Source: Nonomuraea helvata
GTDB taxonomy: Bacteria; Actinomycetota; Actinomycetes; Streptosporangiales; Streptosporangiaceae
DNA length: 64,000 bases
Direction: 5' to 3'
Assembly: GCF_039535785.1 (NCBI RefSeq)
Contig: NZ_BAAAXV010000005.1
Span: 1,488,001-1,552,000, forward strand
Shown: positions 51,188-61,256 of the stretch, one piece after another
Layout: every line of letters begins with the position of its first letter
Position numbering within the stretch: the first letter of the stretch is position 1
Notes under the pieces: model-generated
Databases searched by the model: none
What the model saw: the letters and a program-made list of their open reading frames with translations, nothing else
What the model was told of the DNA's origin: nothing
Program-made: the position numbers and the translations under genes

Positions 51188-51205
51188 ATGTCAAAATCCT
51201 GACAT
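51188..51205. promoter_or_regulatory. MarR operator 2, over the marR start codon
   Basis: ATGTCAAAATCCTGACAT, the same palindrome as at 51143 in opposite orientation (the reverse complement differs from it by one base). Its last two bases are inside the marR start codon, so a bound repressor would block marR translation start or transcription. Confidence 0.7.
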
Positions 51206-51665
51206 GGAAGACCCGAAGCCGACGGACCCGCCCCACCTCGCTGAGGACGTCACCGAGCACGTGGGATACCGACTCAAACGCGCCGCCGCGGCGCTGCGCA
51301 ACGCCATGGACAAGGCCCTGCGCGAGCACGGCCTGACGGTGCCGCAGTACGCCTGCCTCGAACTCCTCGACCAGCAGCCCGGCCTGTCCAACGCCGAGCT
51401 CGCCCGAGGCACGTTCGTCACCCGGCAGTCCATGAACGTGGTCCTCCGCGGCCTCCAGGACGCGGACCTGATCACCCGGCCTGCCGCCGCCGACCACGGG
51501 CGCGCCCTTCCCGCCCACCTCACCGCAGAGGGTCGCCGTCGTCTCGACGCGGCCCGCTCGGCCGTCTATGCCATCGAATGCGACATGGTCGAGGCGATCC
51601 CGCAGCGGCGCCTGGCCGCCATCCTCACCGACCTCGACCGCATGGCGGCGGCCCTGGGCGGTTGA
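51204..51665 (+). CDS. MarR family regulator
   Basis: A 153-residue winged-helix protein. GLTVPQYACLELLDQQPGLS and NAELARGTFVTRQSMNVVLR form the helix-turn-helix, and AAADHGRALPAHLTAEGRRR the wing. It is divergent from a VOC protein, and the gap holds two copies of an 18-bp palindrome, so it very likely represses both genes and responds to a small molecule or oxidation. The second palindrome overlaps its ATG. Confidence 0.9.
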   Translation: MEDPKPTDPPHLAEDVTEHVGYRLKRAAAALRNAMDKALREHGLTVPQYACLELLDQQPGLSNAELARGTFVTRQSMNVVLRGLQDADLITRPAAADHGRALPAHLTAEGRRRLDAARSAVYAIECDMVEAIPQRRLAAILTDLDRMAAALGG

Positions 51666-51714
51666 CCTGCTGACGCACTGCGGTCGGTAAATCGGCGCAA
51701 ACCCGTCGAGGTGC

Positions 51715-52269
51715 CTATCCGCCCCGAAGGGCGGCAACTGACTCGACGAGGCCGGCAGCCTCCAATGCGTCGAGCACGTCGTCAACGGTTTCTGGCGGGC
51801 TAATGCGCGAATCCGCGATCTGCTGCACACAGGCCCATACGACTCTTCCGTCCAGGTCGATCAGGTCCAGCACGAAGTCATCGGGGGATTTGGCCTCAAT
51901 GTCCCAGGCAGCCAAGTCCTCCGGAGGAAAGTCCTTGAGATTCAACGTCACGATCACCTGCGCCCTGGCCTTGATCGCCGCAGCGAGCACATGCCGGTCG
52001 TCCGGATCAGGCAGCTTCAGCCCTTCTACCAGGGGCTCATACCCCTCGACCAGGCAATCCCTTACAGCCGAGTTCATGAGGAGACGGAGCTTGCCCAGCT
52101 TCTCTTCTGAAATGTCGGGACGGTTGGCAGCAAGGTTGCGGTGCATCTCGTCGAGAATCCTGTTTGTCCATTTGGCTTGCAGGCGTCCCGTCATCGCGAG
52201 GCGGATGAGCAGGTCGCGAAGTGTGTTGCCGTACAGGACGTTCGCGTCATAGATGACTACGAAAGCCAT
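51715..52269 (-). CDS. PIN domain ribonuclease toxin
   Basis: A 184-residue PIN-fold protein. VVIYDANVLYGNTLRDLLIR carries the first Asp; an acidic Glu follows in DEMHRNL; LPDPDDRHVLAAAI has the Asp pair; and VTLNLKDFPPEDL ends the active site. This pattern is the VapC-like toxin with the longer C-terminal extension. It starts two bases after the stop of the helix-turn-helix gene upstream, its likely antitoxin. Base composition is less GC-rich than the neighbours, which fits transfer. Confidence 0.83.
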   Translation of the reverse strand: MAFVVIYDANVLYGNTLRDLLIRLAMTGRLQAKWTNRILDEMHRNLAANRPDISEEKLGKLRLLMNSAVRDCLVEGYEPLVEGLKLPDPDDRHVLAAAIKARAQVIVTLNLKDFPPEDLAAWDIEAKSPDDFVLDLIDLDGRVVWACVQQIADSRISPPETVDDVLDALEAAGLVESVAALRGG

Positions 52270-52271
52270 TT

Positions 52272-52727
52272 TCAGATGCCCAGCTCTTGGCCGAGCGCAG
52301 AGAGTTGATCGGCAGCCGTACGCCGCTTGGCGTCGTCGCGACGCTTGTACTCGTGAAGATCCTCATACGTGATGCGTCGGTGCTTGCCGATCAACCGGAA
52401 AGGTATTTCTCCTGCCTCAAGGAGCTTGATTAGATAGGGGCGTGAGACGTTCAGCATGTCCGCCGCTTGCTGTGTCGTCAGTTCGGCGTGGGACGGGATT
52501 ACTGTTACTCCCCGTCCTTCAGCTGCCTGAGCGAGGACGAAGGCGAGCAAGCTCACAGCTTCACGAGGCAAGATCAGCGGATCCTCGTCACCGTGCTCGC
52601 CTGCGACGCGAATAGTCGACTGCTCGGGATACCGCATGAGGTAGTCCTTGATCCGCCGCACGGCGCGACCGGCTATCTCGGCATCGATGATCCCGGGTTG
52701 AACCCGCTTGGCCTGGACGTCTGCCAC
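52272..52727 (-). CDS. Excisionase-type HTH antitoxin
   Basis: A 151-residue protein. The C-terminal half is a MerR/excisionase-type helix-turn-helix: LTTQQAADMLNVSRPYLIKL followed by IGKHRRITYEDLHEYKRRDD. The N-terminal half (IAGRAVRRIKDYLMRYPEQS) would contact the PIN toxin. AAGGAGGTG precedes the GTG start, and a near-perfect palindrome sits just upstream, as expected for a self-repressed toxin-antitoxin operon. Confidence 0.8.
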   Translation of the reverse strand: MADVQAKRVQPGIIDAEIAGRAVRRIKDYLMRYPEQSTIRVAGEHGDEDPLILPREAVSLLAFVLAQAAEGRGVTVIPSHAELTTQQAADMLNVSRPYLIKLLEAGEIPFRLIGKHRRITYEDLHEYKRRDDAKRRTAADQLSALGQELGI

Positions 52728-52739
52728 CGCGACACCTCC

Positions 52740-52760
52740 TTATCGCAGTATCCGCAATAA
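52740..52760. promoter_or_regulatory. Probable operator of the PIN toxin-antitoxin operon
   Basis: Plus-strand TTATCGC (52740-52746) and GCAATAA (52754-52760), seven bases apart, are inverted repeats with one mismatch. They lie 12 bases upstream of the antitoxin start and overlap the likely promoter. The rest of the 52761-52948 gap before the NUDIX gene shows only GC-rich sequence with no clear feature. Confidence 0.5.
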
Positions 52761-52948
52761 ACGAAGCAGACGCAAGGTGCGACATGCGGCGTGGTTGCGC
52801 CCGGGGTCTGGATGTCTGGCCCGGGCGCTCAGAGCGGCCAGTGCGGGACCCCCGTGATGGAGCAGGGACGTCTGCCAGCGGATGGGGGCAGGCCGGCAAT
52901 CCCTTGTAGCGTGGTGCCGATTCAGGCGTCCACCCAGGGAGCAGCCGC

Positions 52949-53475
52949 ATGCGCTGGCAGGTCCACTCGGAAGAACCGTTGTACGCTGACCGCTGGCTCG
53001 ATGTACGCGTGGCCGATGTCGAGCTTCCGGACGGGAGACATCTCGATCATCGGCTCATCCGCACCGCCCCGGGAGCCGGCGCAGCGGTCATCGATGAGCA
53101 GAACCGTGTGCTGCTGATCTGGCGGCACCGCTTCATCACCGACACCTGGGGCTGGGAGATCCCGATCGGGAAGATCGATGACGGCGAGGAACCGATCGCA
53201 GCCGCTGCCCGTGAGGTCGAGGAAGAGACCGGCTGGCGACCTGGCCCGTTGCGCCCTCTGCTCTACACCCAGCGACCAACGGCATCTCCGACTCCGAGCA
53301 CCACATCTTCCGCGCCGACAGCGCCCAGTACATCGGGCCGCCCACCGAAGCATGGGAGGCCGAGCGCATCGAGTGGGTACCGCTCGCCGATGTCCGCCGT
53401 CTGATCGACAAGCGCGATATCGTCAGCGGCACCAGCATGAATGCACTGCTCTACCTCCTCAGCGCCATCATCTAG
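52949..53475 (+). pseudogene. NUDIX hydrolase, one-base frameshift
   Basis: The first frame gives RTAPGAGAAVIDEQNRVLLI and the Nudix box GKIDDGEEPIAAAAREVEEE (then TGWRPG). After LLYTQ it leaves the family. Shifting frame near 53271-53276 (CAGCGACC, where CAGCCGACC would be in frame) restores NGISDSEHHIFRADSAQYIG and IEWVPLADVRRLIDKRDIVS to a stop at 53473-53475, giving about 175 residues in all. So one base is missing. Catalytic Nudix residues are upstream of the break. It is either a fresh mutation or a sequencing error. Confidence 0.78.
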
Positions 53476-53476
53476 A

Positions 53477-53839
53477 CGACGCCGAAGGCACGTCCTGGGA
53501 CGAGCAAGGTGAGGCCCACTCAGGAGGATGACTCCAGCACCGAGCCGGTATCGGCGATGGCGCCGAAGGCGCGTGGGGTGCGCCCGAAGGGCGCCTGAAA
53601 GGAAGGGCGCCCGAGCGGAGCGAGGACCGCTCGGGCGGGCTCCAGCAGGCCCAGCCGGTAACCGGGCAACGGGCGGGCCTGGCCAGGCGCCGAAGGCGTG
53701 GGTTGCGCCGGTAGGCGCCTAAAGAGGGACAGCCTGAGCCCCGAGCGCGAAGCGCTCCTTTGCGAAGCCCTTTTTGCTCGGGGCGGGGTCCAGCAGGCTC
53801 ACCACCCAGATGGGCAACGGGCGGGTGGAGCCGGGCGAC
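53477..53839. repeat. Three tandem copies of a hairpin-rich element, possible RNA
   Basis: The 367-base gap between the NUDIX and sdhB genes is filled by three related copies: A (53477-53557, shortened), B (53558-53684) and C (53685-53839). B contains hairpins GCGCC-GAA-GGCGC (53559-53571), GCGCCC-GAA-GGGCGC (53579-53593) and CCCGAGCGG/CCGCTCGGG (53609-53634). It then has CTCCAGCA, an inner stem (CCGG-TAA-CCGG) and GGGCAACGGGCGGG. C keeps the layout with different bases: its inner stem is CCC-AGAT-GGG before the same GGGCAACGGGCGGG. Conserved pairing with changed bases suggests structured RNA or a folded DNA element. No protein frame makes sense. Confidence 0.65.
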
Positions 53840-53842
53840 CTA

Positions 53843-54579
53843 CTACTTGGCGTTCGCCTTGAGGTAGTCGGCGTTCATGCGGGCAATCGTGTCCAATGGG
53901 ATGCCCTTCGGGCACACCGCCGTGCACTCCCCCGTGTTCGTGCAGCCGCCGAACCCCTCCGCGTCCATCTGGTCCACCATGGCCTTGGCGCGCGAGAGGC
54001 GTTCGGGCTGGCCCTGGGGCAGGAGGCTCAGATGGGTGATCTTGGCGGCGGTGAAGAGGGAGGCCGAGCCGTTGGGGCAGGCCGCCACGCAGGCACCGCA
54101 GCCGATGCACGTGGCCGCGTCGAAGGCCGCGTCCGCGTCCTCCTTGCGTACCGGGACGCTGTGGGCGTCCGGGGCCGAGCCGGCCGGGACCGAGACGAAG
54201 CCGCCCGCCTGGATGATCCGGTCGAAGGCGCTGCGGTCCACGACCAGGTCCTTGACGACCGGGAAGGGGGCCGCGCGCCACGGCTCGATGGTGATCTCGG
54301 CGCCGTCCTCGAAGTGACGCATGTGGAGCTGGCACGTCGTCGTGGCGCGCTGCTCACCATGGGCGACACCGTTGATGACCATGCCGCACATGCCGCAGAT
54401 GCCCTCGCGGCAGTCGTGGTCGAAGGCGATCGGATCGTCGCCCTCCAGGATGAGGCGCTCGTTCAGGACGTCCAGCATCTCCAGGAAGGACATGTCGGGC
54501 GAGATGTCCTCCACCCGGTACGTCACCATCCGGCCGGAATCGGCAGGCCCGCTCTGACGCCAGACCTTCAGGGTCAAGT

Positions 54580-54583
<4 letters not shown>
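53843..54583 (-). CDS. sdhB: Succinate dehydrogenase iron-sulfur subunit
   Basis: A 246-residue complex II subunit carrying electrons from FAD to quinone. The N-terminal [2Fe-2S] domain has DHDCREGICGMCGMVINGVA; the C-terminal domain has CIGCGACVAACPNGSA ([4Fe-4S]) and CTNTGECTAVCPKGIPLD ([3Fe-4S]). It is the last gene of sdhCAB, starting with GTG inside the sdhA stop. The hairpin-rich repeat begins four bases beyond its stop. Length and organisation match the Sdh1-type of mycobacteria. Confidence 0.93.
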
Positions 54584-56504
<1,921 letters not shown>

Positions 56505-56508
<4 letters not shown>

Positions 56509-57254
56509 TTCACAACTCCGAACGTGATCGCGAGCGGCGGGGCCAGGAAGCCGATGACCAGCACGATGGACAGCAGCCCGGCGATGGGCCGGAGAGCCTT
56601 GTCACGCGTGCGGTTGGCCCAGCCGAGCGTCTGGAAGGCGCTCCAGATGCCGTGCCGCAGGTGGAGGCCGACCATGACGACGGCCACCAGGTAGATCAGG
56701 GTCACCCACCACCGGGACGGGTCGAAGCCGGCGATCATGCGGTCGGCGGGGGCGGAGTCGTACCCCTTGGGGTTCACGACGCCGAAGGTGAGGTCGAGCA
56801 GGTGCCAGACGACGAAGAGCAGGATCGTGAGGCCCCCGAACCGCATGATGTGCGTGGCGTAGCCGTTCGCCTGCGACTTCTTGGCGACGTACTTGACCGG
56901 CCTGGCGTGGTGGGCCCGCCGCGCCAGCGAGATGGCGGCCCACATGTGCAGGACGACCGAGACGACGAGCCCGATCTCGAGCACCGTCAGCACCGTCCGG
57001 TACGGCGCGATCGGCTCGAGGAGCGTGCGCAGCGCGTGCGCGTACTCGTTGAACGAGTCCTTGCCGAGGAAGATCTTGAGGTTGCCGAGCATGTGGAGGA
57101 CGAGGAACGACACCATCACGGCACCCGTGACGGCCATGACGACTTTCTTGCCGTTCGACGAGCGCAGGAACCCCTCGGGCCTCCTGCTCGTTGGAGCCTT
57201 CTTGGGAGCTGGAACAGGCGCGGTGGCAGCGCCGCGCTCTATCGTGGCAGTCAC
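56505..57254 (-). CDS. sdhC: Succinate dehydrogenase cytochrome b subunit
   Basis: A 249-residue membrane anchor with five helices (for example AVTGAVMVSFLVLHMLGNLK and VLEIGLVVSVVLHMWAAISL). His residues in LHMLGN, LHMWA, WHLLD and GLHLRHG are candidate ligands for two hemes b, as in diheme type-B enzymes. First gene of sdhCAB; its start is 134 bases from the divergent LysR gene, which is a candidate regulator. Confidence 0.9.
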
Positions 57255-57313
57255 ATCTTCAGAAGCTAGATATCCAGCATTGATCCGTCCAAGTCATGAC
57301 GGGTCTGGTTTCG

Positions 57314-57328
57314 ATAGCCTGTGGCTAT
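57314..57328. promoter_or_regulatory. Palindrome, probable LysR box
   Basis: ATAGCC-TGT-GGCTAT is a perfect 15-bp inverted repeat in the sdhC-lysR divergent gap, of the T-N11-A type. It lies 60-75 bases from both starts, a normal place for a LysR recognition site. Confidence 0.55.
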
Positions 57329-57388
57329 GATCCTTGGTTTGCACGGTCACGCAGACCCAGGACAGGCACGCGGTGCGAGGAAAATCAC

Positions 57389-58318
57389 ATGCAGTTGCAG
57401 CAGCTCGCGTACTTCGTCGCCGTCGCGGAGGCCAGGCACTTCACCCAGGCCGCCGAGCGCATGAGGGTCGCGCAGCCGTCGCTCAGCAAGCAGATCAAGG
57501 CCCTGGAGGCCGATCTGGGCGCCCCGCTCTTCTCCCGGGCGCGGGGCAACGTCACGCTGACCGCCGCCGGCGAGGCCCTGCTGCCGCTCGCCCGCCGGAT
57601 CCTCGCCGACGCCGACACCGCCAGGCAGGAGGTGGCCCAGCTCGCCGGGCTCCGCAGGGGCCGCGTACGGCTCGGCGCCACGCCCTCGCTCTGCGCCGGG
57701 CTGCTGGCCGACGCGCTGGCCCGCTTCCACCGCGCGTACCCGGGCATCGAGCTGCTGGTGGAGGAGGGCGGCTCGCGTGACCTGGTCAGGGCGCTGGCCC
57801 GGGGGCAGCTCGACATGTCGCTGATCATCATGCCGCTGCAGAGCGACGACCCCGCACTGGTGACCGAGGAGATCCTTCGGGAGAATCTCGTGGTCGTCGC
57901 GCCTTCGCACGAGCGGTTGAGGGGCCCGTACATGGAGATCGAAGCCCTGCGCGGGCGTCAGATGGTCATGTTCAGACGCGGCTACGACCTGCGGGAGGCC
58001 ACGCTGGCGGCGTGCCGGCAGGCGGGGTTCGAGCCCAGGTTCGCGGTGCAGGGCGGCGAGATGGACGCCGTGCTGAGGTTCGTGGAGGCGGGGCTGGGCG
58101 TGGCCGTGGTGCCCTCGATGGTGCTCGACGGCCGCCCGGGGCTCTCGGGCACGCCGCTCGCGCCGCCCGGGCTCAGCCGTACGATCGCGCTGGCCCACCG
58201 CAAGGACGTCGAGCCGACCAGGGCCGCCCAGGCGTTCAGGGAGAGCCTGCTGTCGTTCGTCGTCGAGGCGGGTCACGAGGGCACGCTTCCGCAAGGGGTG
58301 GAGCTCATCGCAGAATGA
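57389..58318 (+). CDS. LysR family transcriptional regulator
   Basis: A 309-residue regulator. The helix-turn-helix is LAYFVAVAEARHFTQAAERM then RVAQPSLSKQIKALEADLGA; the rest is the periplasmic-binding-like effector domain (GLRRGRVRLGATPSLCAGLL, EAGLGVAVVPSMV). Start ATG 57389 has GAGGAAA upstream; the open frame extends further. It is divergent from sdhCAB with an inverted repeat between, so it may tune succinate dehydrogenase expression in response to a metabolite. Confidence 0.88.
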   Translation: MQLQQLAYFVAVAEARHFTQAAERMRVAQPSLSKQIKALEADLGAPLFSRARGNVTLTAAGEALLPLARRILADADTARQEVAQLAGLRRGRVRLGATPSLCAGLLADALARFHRAYPGIELLVEEGGSRDLVRALARGQLDMSLIIMPLQSDDPALVTEEILRENLVVVAPSHERLRGPYMEIEALRGRQMVMFRRGYDLREATLAACRQAGFEPRFAVQGGEMDAVLRFVEAGLGVAVVPSMVLDGRPGLSGTPLAPPGLSRTIALAHRKDVEPTRAAQAFRESLLSFVVEAGHEGTLPQGVELIAE

Positions 58319-58351
58319 ACATCGACGGGCCCGACTCCAGGTGAGGCGTTT

Positions 58352-59485
58352 GTGACAGGACATCTCTCAGAAACGCTGACGCTGCTCCTCATCGAGGACG
58401 ACGACGGTGACGCCTTCCTCGTGGAGGAGCTGCTCAACGAGGCCGACGCGCCGCCGAAGATCTTCTGGGCGCGCAGCCTGAAGGAGGCCAAGGCCAAGCT
58501 GACGCCCCAGATCCAGTGCGTGCTGGTCGACCTCTCGCTGCCCGACGCGACCCGGCTCGAGGCGCTGGAGGAGGTGCTGGCGCTGGCGCCGCACACCGCC
58601 GTGCTGGTGCTCACCGGTCTCCGCGACGCGCACGTGGGCGTGGCCGCTGTGCAGGCCGGCGCACAGGACTACCTGGTCAAGGGGGACATCGACGCGCGAC
58701 TGCTGGCCAGGGCGATCAGATACTCGATGGAGCGCAAGCGGGCCGACCTGGCGCAGCTCGGGCTCGTGCAGGCGGAGCTGACGGCCAAGGAGAACTCCAG
58801 GCTGCAGAACGCCCTCCTCCCCAGCCCCCTCCTGCACACCCAGGCGATCGAGCATGTCACCCGCTACCTGCCCGGCAGCGGCGGGACCCTGGCCGGCGAC
58901 TTCTTCGACACCGTGCAGACCCCTGACGGCTCGGTGCACGTCGTGATCGGCGACGTGTGCGGCCACGGCCCCGACGAGGCCGCGCTCGGCGTGGCGCTCC
59001 GCATCGCCTGGCGCACGCTGGTGCTCGCCGGCCAGACGGACGACACGCTGCTGCGCACGCTCGACGCCCTGCTGCGGGCCGAGCGCCAGACCCCCGAGAT
59101 CTTCACCACCCTGTGCATGGCCACGATCACCGCTGATCTGCGGTTGGCCAGGATGCGCGTGGTCGGGCACCCTCCGCCCGTGCTCGTGCGCGACGGCGCC
59201 GTTCAGGTGGTGGACGGCACGCCCTCCGGCCCGCCGCTCGGGATCTTCGCGGACGCGGAGTGGCCGGTGATCGACGTGCCGCTGGGCGAGGACTGGTCGA
59301 TGATGCTCTACACCGACGGCCTGATCGAGGCGACCGTGGGCGAGCGCGACGAACTGCTCGGTGTCGAGGGCCTGCTCGACCTCGTACGCGAGCACGGCAC
59401 CATAGATCTCGACCGGCTCATCACCCGGGTGGGCAAGCTGAGCGACGACCTCGCCGCGGTCCTGGTACGGAGGAGGAGATCGTGA
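58352..59485 (+). CDS. Receiver domain-PP2C (SpoIIE) phosphatase
   Basis: A 377-residue response regulator with serine phosphatase output. The receiver (residues 10-125) shows LLIEDDDGDAFLVEELL (acidic pocket), LVDLSLPD (phospho-Asp), LTG and LVKGD (Lys). A short helix follows, then the SpoIIE-type PP2C domain (GGTLAGDFFDTVQTPDGSVH, VIGDVCGHGPDEAALGVALR, LYTDGLIEATVGERDELLGV). Such proteins act on anti-sigma-antagonist partners, none of which is adjacent. The GTG start lies 33 bases after LysR. It is coupled to the kinase by GTGA. Confidence 0.9.
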   Translation: MTGHLSETLTLLLIEDDDGDAFLVEELLNEADAPPKIFWARSLKEAKAKLTPQIQCVLVDLSLPDATRLEALEEVLALAPHTAVLVLTGLRDAHVGVAAVQAGAQDYLVKGDIDARLLARAIRYSMERKRADLAQLGLVQAELTAKENSRLQNALLPSPLLHTQAIEHVTRYLPGSGGTLAGDFFDTVQTPDGSVHVVIGDVCGHGPDEAALGVALRIAWRTLVLAGQTDDTLLRTLDALLRAERQTPEIFTTLCMATITADLRLARMRVVGHPPPVLVRDGAVQVVDGTPSGPPLGIFADAEWPVIDVPLGEDWSMMLYTDGLIEATVGERDELLGVEGLLDLVREHGTIDLDRLITRVGKLSDDLAAVLVRRRRS

Positions 59486-60627
59486 ACATCACCCCGCTGC
59501 CTCCCGCCAAGGAGCCGACCGGGCTGGGCAGGCTGCCCGTGGCCCGCTGGTTCCTGGTCATCGGGGTGATCGCCGGCGTCGTGCTCCTGACCGGGATCGT
59601 GGTCGCGATGATGATGAGCTCGCGCGCCCGCGAGCTGGCGAAGGCACCCGCCGTCGAGGTGCAGCTCGCCCGGCTCAACGTGGCGCTGATCGTGCTCTTC
59701 GCGGCGATGCTCGTGTTCGTCGCGGCGCTGGCGTTCATCATCCGGTACGCCGTGCTGAAGCCCGTCGACCAGCTCGCCCAGCAGGTGCGTACGGTCGCCG
59801 CCGGCGACTTCGACCACACCCTGCACGTCGACAGGCCGGCCGAGCTGGCGGAGCTGTCCAGCCACATCGACTCCATGCGCGGCCGCATCGTGTCGGCCTG
59901 GCGGGCGGCCGCCGACCAGGCGGAGGAGCTGCGCAGGTCCAACGGGGAGCTGGAGCAGTTCGCGTACGTGGCCAGCCACGACCTTCAGGAGCCGCTGCGC
60001 AAGGTCGCCAGCTTCACGCAGATGCTGGAGCAGCGCTACGGCTCCCAGCTCGACGACCGGGCCAAGCAGTACATGCACTACAGCGTCGACGGCGCCAAGC
60101 GCATGCAGCTGCTGATCAACGACCTGCTCGACTTCTCCAGGGTCGGCCGGATCACCGGCGAGAAGTCCGTGGTCGAGTCGGGCGCGGCACTCGACGCGGC
60201 GCTGGAGAACCTGTCGGGCACGATCGAGGACACCGAGGCCACCGTCACCAGGGACGAGCTGCCCAAGGTCAGGGGCAACCGGCTGCAGCTCACCCAGCTG
60301 TTCCAGAACCTGATCGAGAACGCCGTCAAGTTCCGCTCCGAGGCGGCTCCGCGCGTCCACATCGGAGTGCGCAGGTCCGGCGACATGTGGGAGTTCAGCT
60401 GCGCGGACAACGGCATCGGGGTCGAGCCCAAGTACGCTGACCGTATCTTCCTGATATTCCAGCGGCTCCACCCCCGCGACGTCTATCCGGGCACTGGCAT
60501 CGGACTGGCCCTGTGCCGCAAGATCGTCGAATATCACGGCGGACAGCTCTGGCTCGACGGCGGTGCGGAGAGTCAGGGCGCGACGTTCCGATGGACCCTG
60601 CCGGCTGCTGGAGACGACGATGAATGA
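59482..60627 (+). CDS. Sensor histidine kinase with HAMP
   Basis: A 381-residue membrane kinase. Two helices (WFLVIGVIAGVVLLTGIVVA and ALIVLFAAMLVFVAALAFII) enclose a very short outside loop of about 25 residues. HAMP (LKPVDQLAQQVRTVAAGDFD) leads to the HisKA region with the phospho-His in YVASHDLQEPLRKVASF, and the ATPase shows QNLIENAVKFRSE, CADNGIGVEPKY and YPGTGIGLALCRKIVEYHGG. This is the phytochrome-type kinase often paired with a CheY-like Rcp1. The tiny sensor loop suggests it senses membrane or internal cues. Confidence 0.9.
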   Translation: MNITPLPPAKEPTGLGRLPVARWFLVIGVIAGVVLLTGIVVAMMMSSRARELAKAPAVEVQLARLNVALIVLFAAMLVFVAALAFIIRYAVLKPVDQLAQQVRTVAAGDFDHTLHVDRPAELAELSSHIDSMRGRIVSAWRAAADQAEELRRSNGELEQFAYVASHDLQEPLRKVASFTQMLEQRYGSQLDDRAKQYMHYSVDGAKRMQLLINDLLDFSRVGRITGEKSVVESGAALDAALENLSGTIEDTEATVTRDELPKVRGNRLQLTQLFQNLIENAVKFRSEAAPRVHIGVRRSGDMWEFSCADNGIGVEPKYADRIFLIFQRLHPRDVYPGTGIGLALCRKIVEYHGGQLWLDGGAESQGATFRWTLPAAGDDDE

Positions 60628-61069
60628 CGGGCGCCCGATCGAGGTGCTCCTGGTGGAGGACGACCAGGGCGACATCCTGCTGACCAAGGAGGCCTTCGAC
60701 TTCAACAAGGTGCGAAACCGGCTCAACGTGGTCAACGACGGCGAGCAGGCGATGGCGTACCTCCGCAATGAGGACGGCTACACCGACGCGCCGCGCCCCG
60801 ACCTCATCCTGCTCGACCTCAACCTGCCCAGGATGAGCGGCATGGAGGTGCTGGCGGAGGTCAAGGCGGACGTCGCGTTGCGGACGATCCCCGTGGTGAT
60901 CCTGACGACCTCCGAGGCGGAGGAGGACATCCTGCACAGCTACCGGCTGCATGCCAACGCGTATGTGTCCAAACCGGTGGACTTTGAGCAATTTATCCGG
61001 GTTGTCCGGCAAATCGATGATTTTTTCGTGACAGTGGTTAAGTTGCCGGCCAAGGGGCAACGCTCCTGA
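60620..61069 (+). CDS. Single-domain response regulator, Rcp1-like
   Basis: A 149-residue receiver with no output domain. VLLVEDDQGDILLTKEAF (acidic pair), LILLDLNLPRMSGMEVL (phospho-Asp), ILTTSEAEEDIL and the Lys of YVSKPVDFEQFI are all present. It starts inside the kinase gene (8-base overlap), so the two are made together. With the PP2C protein it forms a three-gene phosphorelay operon, in which this protein may shuttle phosphate to the other receiver. Confidence 0.9.
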   Translation: MNDGRPIEVLLVEDDQGDILLTKEAFDFNKVRNRLNVVNDGEQAMAYLRNEDGYTDAPRPDLILLDLNLPRMSGMEVLAEVKADVALRTIPVVILTTSEAEEDILHSYRLHANAYVSKPVDFEQFIRVVRQIDDFFVTVVKLPAKGQRS

Positions 61070-61256
61070 CGGGCCTACGTGACAGGAATCACAGCAAGTC
61101 ATCGAAATTGTGAGTGACCCCGCTCACAATTTTCCATGCTGTCGTCGTAACGTATCCCCCACCAATGCGCGCCTGAGCGGCTACCGCACGCGCGCCCAGC
61201 GAAACGAAACCACGGACCCCATGCGCGATGGTCCGCGGGAGGTGGAGAGGTCCGCG

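Noticed and set aside
53528..53722. 64-residue Arg-rich open frame in the hairpin repeat
   Set aside because: It runs through the palindromes and differs completely between copies; pairing is conserved, protein sequence is not.
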